Shown piece after piece: positions 60,044 to 64,000 of a stretch of 64,000 nucleotides of DNA. The position numbers and the translations under genes are program-made. Each line of letters begins with the position of its first letter. Position 1 is the first letter of the stretch. Under the pieces are notes generated by a model. That model was not told the origin of the DNA. It did no database searches and worked only from the letters and a program-made list of their open reading frames with translations. The stretch comes from Haloprofundus salinisoli (GTDB lineage: Archaea > Halobacteriota > Halobacteria > Halobacteriales > Haloferacaceae): the NCBI RefSeq assembly GCF_020097815.1, contig NZ_CP083663.1:186001-250000 (forward strand), written 5' to 3'.

Positions 60044-60496
60044 ATGGGGACAGAGGAGACGACCGCCACGGGGTCAGGGGAACTGCACGAGACCTACGTC
60101 GCCGCGCTCCAGCACGGCTTGGTCGAACTTCCAGAAGAGGCGCGACTGGTCGGCGTCGTTCGCCGCCCGACGCGGTGGTTCCACGCCGCCGTCGACGAGA
60201 ACCGCCCGACGCTCGGGCCGCCGGAGGCGCTCCTCGACGAGTTCGCGCGGGAGCGAGACGACCTGAAGATGGCCGGTCTCTGCGATGAGGGCGCGCACAA
60301 CGCCGCGTGGGAGAACATCGACTTCGAGGGGCGCTATCGGGAGTACCTCGAAACTGAGGAACCACAGCCGGCGCTGGAGTCGCTGACGGCGGACCTCCGC
60401 GCGGGCGACGAGGTGGCGCTGGTCTGCTTCGAGAACACCGAGAAGAAGCGCTGTCACCGGACAGTCCTCCGAGACGCGCTCGCCGAGCGCGCGTGA
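60044..60496 (+). CDS. DUF488 family protein
   Basis: 150 residues. The C-terminal ALVCFENTEKKRCHRTVLRD (Cys...CHR) is the DUF488 signature. The first 80 residues are acidic (VVRRPTRWFHAAVDENR). The function is unknown; members have been proposed as nucleotide- or sugar-related enzymes but this is unproven. Start at ATG 60044 with a GGAG sequence about 10 bases upstream. Confidence 0.82.
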   Translation: MGTEETTATGSGELHETYVAALQHGLVELPEEARLVGVVRRPTRWFHAAVDENRPTLGPPEALLDEFARERDDLKMAGLCDEGAHNAAWENIDFEGRYREYLETEEPQPALESLTADLRAGDEVALVCFENTEKKRCHRTVLRDALAERA

Positions 60497-60568
60497 CCGG
60501 CGCACGGCCCCGAGTCGCCGAATCACCACGGCCAATTTGATATGTGCCCCGACAGAACGTACGGACGG

Positions 60569-60637
60569 ATGACACTCGACACGCCCGGGGGCGACCCCGT
60601 CCCCGACTTCGGCTTCGTCGCGGAGGGTTCGACGTGA
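60569..60637 (+). CDS. Possible 22-residue leader peptide
   Basis: ATG at 60569 encodes MTLDTPGGDPVPDFGFVAEG then ST and TGA. The stop overlaps the GTG start of the next gene (GTGA), the arrangement of translational coupling. A longer version from 60542 would have 31 residues. The AATTT near 60,534-60,538 is about 32 bases upstream. The tight fit to the downstream gene is the only evidence. Confidence 0.35.
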   Translation: MTLDTPGGDPVPDFGFVAEGST

Positions 60638-60978
60638 GCACCCGCACCGACTCGGCGCTCGCGCCGATACGAACCGGTCGCTACGCCGAACTCGCACTGA
60701 TTCTCGCGACCGTCGTCGGCGTCGCGGCGACGATGGTTCACTGGGCGGGTCTGCTCGTCGGCGGCGCGCTCGTCGGTCTCGTCGCCACCTCGGTCTCGCG
60801 CGCCGTCGTCAACGGCCTCACCTTCGGCTTGGTCGTCCTGTTCGCCTTCGCGGCGTGGATACTCGTCGAGGGGTTGCCCTCGGCCGCGGTGGAACTCGGA
60901 GATATCTGGGCGCTGGGCGTCGTCGCGGCGTTCGTACTCCCGTTAGCGGCTGCCGTCGCGGTTCGGGCGCTGAGCTGA
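60634..60978 (+). CDS. Membrane protein of four helices
   Basis: 114 residues from a GTG start (VSTRTDSALAPIRTGRYAEL). Helices at about 19-35, 38-58, 62-80 and 94-112 fill the length (LILATVVGVAATMVHWAGLL and WALGVVAAFVLPLAAAVAV). It overlaps a possible leader peptide by GTGA. I recognise no family. It ends 69 bases before the CDP-alcohol transferase on the same strand. Confidence 0.6.
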   Translation: MSTRTDSALAPIRTGRYAELALILATVVGVAATMVHWAGLLVGGALVGLVATSVSRAVVNGLTFGLVVLFAFAAWILVEGLPSAAVELGDIWALGVVAAFVLPLAAAVAVRALS

Positions 60979-61047
60979 AGCGGTCCCTGGCGTCTCGAAC
61001 GGCGCTCTGGCCATAGAAATTATAGTTCAAGCACCCTATAAGAACGT

Positions 61048-61866
61048 GTGTCCGGGAGTACTCGCGCCCGTCACGAGAGCGCACTCGCCAGCCTCCGCCG
61101 CCGTCTCGCGGCGTTCGCGGTCGTCGCCGCGCTCGCGACGTGTCTCGCCGGCGGCGCGCTGTTGGCGTCCCGTCTCGCGGCGGCGACGGTCGGAGCGTGG
61201 CTCTTCGTCGCAGCCGCGGTTCTCGCCGTCGAACTCGGGTGGGCCACCGGGCAGCTCGACCGAAACCGGCGGGCGGGTGAGACGCTGCTCGCCCGCCTCG
61301 GGACCGGAAATTTCGTCACGCTCGGTCGGGGGGTGTTGCTCGCGTGGGTCGCCGCGTTCGTCGTCGTGGACTGGACCGACACTGCCGCGCTCCTGTGGGT
61401 TCCGACCGCGCTCTACGGCACCGCCGCGGCGCTCGACGCCGCCGACGGCGCGCTCGCGCGTGGAAACGACCGCGTGACCGGCTTCGGCACGTCGCTGGAC
61501 CTCGAATACGACGCGCTCGGAGTGCTGGTCGCCTGTTCGGTCGGAGTCGTCGCGGGTCTGCTGCCCCTCTGGTATCTCTCGATCGGTCTCGCGCGCTACG
61601 CGTTCGGCCTCGCCCGCTACCTGCGTCGCCGCCGCGGTGTCCCCGTGTACGACCTGCCGCCGCGCGTCAGTCGCCGCCCGCTCGCAGGACTCCAGATGGC
61701 GTTTCTCGCCGCCGCTCTGTCGCCGGTTCCCGACCCGTCGGTGAGAACCGCCGGAGCGACGGTGTTCGGCGGGGCGCTGCTGCTCGGGTTCGGCCGCGAC
61801 TGGCTCTACGTCTCCGGTCGCGTCGGCGGCGACACGAAGAGTCCGACCGAACACGTCGTCGACTGA
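61048..61866 (+). CDS. CDP-alcohol phosphatidyltransferase family protein
   Basis: 272 residues from a GTG, about six helices. The motif D-x2-D-G-x2-A-R-x8-G-x3-D-x3-D is complete in DAADGALARGNDRVTGFG and SLDLEYDALG. It transfers a CDP-linked group to an alcohol acceptor in the membrane. It is larger and more divergent than the pgsA-type gene at 18,001. Its 3' end faces a methyltransferase gene (18-base gap, opposite strand). ATTATAG about 25-30 bases before the GTG supports the start. Confidence 0.82.
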   Translation: MSGSTRARHESALASLRRRLAAFAVVAALATCLAGGALLASRLAAATVGAWLFVAAAVLAVELGWATGQLDRNRRAGETLLARLGTGNFVTLGRGVLLAWVAAFVVVDWTDTAALLWVPTALYGTAAALDAADGALARGNDRVTGFGTSLDLEYDALGVLVACSVGVVAGLLPLWYLSIGLARYAFGLARYLRRRRGVPVYDLPPRVSRRPLAGLQMAFLAAALSPVPDPSVRTAGATVFGGALLLGFGRDWLYVSGRVGGDTKSPTEHVVD

Positions 61867-61884
61867 GCGCGCGGCGAAACCGAC

Positions 61885-62802
61885 TTACTCTCGCAGCCGG
61901 CCGTAGACGTCGAGGTGATGGGCGACAAACGAGAGCGCTTCGCGTTCGACCGCTGCGTGTCGCTCGTCGACCCACGCGTCGAAGCCGTCGACGTCGCCCG
62001 CTTCGCCGACAGACTGCTCGAAGAAGGAGAGCAGGTGGTGCAGAAAGTACGCCTCGTCGCCCGCGTACGGCGGGGTGACCACCCAGTCGGAGCCGCCCGC
62101 CGCGAGCACCTCGCCGCCGAACTCGGGGGCGGCCGCGAGCAGTTCTCTGCCCGTCCGACTCCCGCCGGGACGCTCCTGCGCGTCCATCGTCGCGTGGTAG
62201 GCGGCGACGATTCGGGCTTGGAGTGCGGGGTCGGCGGTCGGCGAAAAGCCCGTCTCGCCGTCGAAGGTGACCGGGAAGTACCAGCGACCGTCGTCGGCGA
62301 GCGCCGATAAGAGGGCGGGGAGCGCCGAATCGAGGTCGACGATATCGAGAAACGCGGCGGCGACGACGAGGTCCCAGGGTTCCTCGACTTCGGCGAGAAA
62401 GTCGAAGGCGTCGGCGGCGACGAACGAGACGGCGATGCGCTCGGTCTGCGTTTCGAGGACGAGGTCGGCAGTCGTCTCGTCTCCGTCGTTCTCCTCGACG
62501 GCGTACCCCGACTCTGCCGCCCACTCGACGCACCGGTCGTACCCGCGTTCGAGACTCGCTTCGTCTCTGTCGACGAGCGTGTAGGAGACCCGGTCGGGGA
62601 GGCGATTCCAGTCGAGCAGCCGGCGGAGCATCGACCCGAGACCGCCGCCGACGTCGAGCACGCGAACCTCGCCGCGGGCGGCAGCGACGTCGGCGAGGCC
62701 CGCGGCCACCGCGTCGAGCGTCGGGCGGTGGAGCGCCCGGTCGTCGATGCGCTCTTTCGCCGCGAGATAGCGCTGAAACGAGTACGACTGGGGACGTGAC
62801 AC
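61885..62802 (-). CDS. Class I SAM-dependent methyltransferase
   Basis: 305 residues from a GTG. EVRVLDVGGGLGSMLRRLLD near residues 45-64 is SAM-binding motif I and WDLVVAAAFLDIVDLDSA lies at the motif IV position. The C-terminal part (about 200-305) is an added helical domain. It methylates an unknown small molecule or lipid. Convergent with the CDP-alcohol transferase (18-base gap), so co-regulation is not implied by strand. Confidence 0.8.
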   Translation of the reverse strand: MSRPQSYSFQRYLAAKERIDDRALHRPTLDAVAAGLADVAAARGEVRVLDVGGGLGSMLRRLLDWNRLPDRVSYTLVDRDEASLERGYDRCVEWAAESGYAVEENDGDETTADLVLETQTERIAVSFVAADAFDFLAEVEEPWDLVVAAAFLDIVDLDSALPALLSALADDGRWYFPVTFDGETGFSPTADPALQARIVAAYHATMDAQERPGGSRTGRELLAAAPEFGGEVLAAGGSDWVVTPPYAGDEAYFLHHLLSFFEQSVGEAGDVDGFDAWVDERHAAVEREALSFVAHHLDVYGRLRE

Positions 62803-62927
62803 GGCCGTAGGTCGGCGGCGGGAGGCAAAGAGCTACTGACGGCGGAGACGGTTCGACCCCAGACGCGGCGGCAGTCGAAGGCCGACGGGCGGCTGACGGG
62901 CGACTGACAGCTGTCTGCGCGTCCGGA

Positions 62928-62937
62928 AAGTATTTGC
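62928..62937 (+). promoter_or_regulatory. TATA-like box before the last gene
   Basis: AAGTATTTGC lies about 30 bases before the ATG at 62963. Confidence 0.45.
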
Positions 62938-62962
62938 TTCGGGTGCGGTGAAGTAGCATCAA

Positions 62963-64000
62963 ATGGACAGCGACGTAATCGAGATAGTCACCGGGTGGGA
63001 GGAGCGACCGTTCGGCGGCGGGTTCGCCGGTCTCTCCGACCTCGCGGCCGCGGGATTCACCGGGGCCGTCAGCGCCGACATGGCGTGGGCGTTCTTCGTC
63101 AACGGCCGCGTCGTCGGCGTCTTCGAGGGGACCATCGAGTCCTTCGAGAGCGCCGAGGGAACCGCCTACACCGCACCGGACCCCTCGCTGCCGCTGCTCT
63201 TCACCATGCGAGAGCAGGGCGGCGAGACGCGGGCGAGCTACTACACGAACGAGACGTCGATCTCGGAGGCCGACGCCACGCTGAAGTCGGGGAAGTTCAC
63301 GGGATACATCGAACTCTCCGAGAACGTGCTCTCGGGCGACTACTACGTCGTCTACCACGGCGGCAAGTCGATGAGCGCCGCGTTCGTCGGCAACAACCGG
63401 ACGCTCCTGACGGGCGAGGAGGCGTTCGAGCGCGCCGACGACGAGGTGGGCATCTTCGAGGTGAAAGCCGTCGACGTCGACATCGTCGAGATTCCGGAAC
63501 CCGAACCGGAGCAGACGGCCGAGAGCTTCGACGCGGAAGACGACGACCAGGAGGACGTGACGTTCGGCGCTGTCGGGGCCGCCGACTCCGAGGCGGCGAC
63601 GGACGAGACGGCGGAGGAAACGACGGCCGCTTCGGAGTCGTCCGACCCGCTCTCGGATCCCATCGCCGAGACGGAAGAGGTCGCCGCCGCCGAGGCGGCG
63701 ACGGACCCGACACCGCCGGAAGCCGAGGCCGCCCACGCCGCGAGCGAGCAGGCGAGCGACGAACCGGCGACCGCAGACGCCGAACACGTTTCGGCGGAGG
63801 CGCCCGAAATCGACGAGGAGGAGGACGGCGAGACCGCCGCCACCGTCGACGACCCCCAGCGGGCCGATACGGCCGCCCAGACGCCCCCCGAGTCGCGCGA
63901 GCCCTCGGACGAGTCCGGAGCCACGTCCGCAGACGCGAGCGCGAAGGCCGCCAGCGGTGCCGTGGACCCCGACGTGTTCTCCGAGGAGGCCGAGTGGCGT
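62963..64000 (+). CDS. DUF7527-like acidic protein, N-terminal part (runs off window)
   Basis: 346 residues present, still open at the end. The N-terminal 170 residues are folded (VIEIVTGWEERPFGGGFAGL, VSADMAWAFFVNGRVVGVFE and YYVVYHGGKSMSAAFVGNNR), resembling haloarchaeal DUF7527 as I recall. From about residue 175 on it becomes a long acidic Ala/Glu-rich low-complexity region (EPEPEQTAESFDAEDDDQED). A coiled coil or a signalling domain may follow outside the window. Role unknown. Confidence 0.7.
   Translation, partial: MDSDVIEIVTGWEERPFGGGFAGLSDLAAAGFTGAVSADMAWAFFVNGRVVGVFEGTIESFESAEGTAYTAPDPSLPLLFTMREQGGETRASYYTNETSISEADATLKSGKFTGYIELSENVLSGDYYVVYHGGKSMSAAFVGNNRTLLTGEEAFERADDEVGIFEVKAVDVDIVEIPEPEPEQTAESFDAEDDDQEDVTFGAVGAADSEAATDETAEETTAASESSDPLSDPIAETEEVAAAEAATDPTPPEAEAAHAASEQASDEPATADAEHVSAEAPEIDEEEDGETAATVDDPQRADTAAQTPPESREPSDESGATSADASAKAASGAVDPDVFSEEAEWR

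Noticed and set aside
1-64000. CRISPR array, rRNA genes, integrase or full transposase
   Set aside because: No regular spaced repeats, no rRNA-like sequence, and no frame resembling an integrase or transposase was seen in reading the window.

Overview
The window is chromosomal DNA from a halophilic archaeon (class Halobacteria). It is GC-rich, its proteins are strongly acidic, and most genes begin about 25-32 bases after a TATA-like box, as expected for leaderless transcripts. Archaeal markers include GTP cyclohydrolase III, MBF1, a HerA-type ATPase, TrmB and HalX regulators and a tRNA-Trp with an intron. From memory, the order porAB, lrp, dinB, tpiA, pgsA-adk-hisC, arfA resembles Haloferax, so the order Haloferacales is likely. 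No database was searched.

Layout: 1-7,900 holds aromatic amino-acid genes (tyrA, aroA, aroC) mixed with an MFS transporter, an SDR enzyme, an M24 peptidase and a broken epimerase. 8,100-11,500 holds a 2-oxoacid:ferredoxin oxidoreductase (probably porAB) and an Lrp regulator. 11,500-20,300 holds dinB, a HerA-like ATPase, tpiA, MBF1, and the overlapping hisC-adk-pgsA operon. 20,400-28,300 holds a tungstate-type binding protein, FAH, a second M24 peptidase, UPF0173, two OsmC paralogues, PfpI, a cupin-zinc ribbon protein and a HAD phosphatase. 28,436-31,747 is a tight operon of GTP cyclohydrolase III, a medium-chain dehydrogenase, a PTPS-family protein and a GT4 glycosyltransferase. This is the strongest candidate for an undescribed pathway.

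About 32,500-37,400 is an accessory stretch, partly low in GC, lying on the 3' side of tRNA-Trp. It holds a truncated ABC ATPase, small orphan proteins, a winged-helix protein, a PiT-type transporter and six copies of a TGTATTCAG-ended repeat that look like mobile-element ends. 37,500-45,400 has tRNA-Trp, small zinc-ribbon proteins, a hydrolase pseudogene, guaB, TrmB and HalX regulators and an unusual ParA. 45,400-64,000 holds an aminotransferase-Lrp pair, an antiporter fused to two USP domains, MmgE/PrpD with a ComA homologue, cytochrome oxidase subunit III, a TrkA-type K+ channel, a CDP-alcohol transferase facing a methyltransferase, and the start of a large acidic protein cut by the window end.

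The genes are mostly housekeeping: aromatic and histidine synthesis, ferredoxin-linked carbon metabolism, purine synthesis, K+ and H+ handling and redox defence. Three genes are visibly broken. Many proteins below 80 residues carry zinc-binding motifs, and at least one of these (32,840-32,977) is easily missed.
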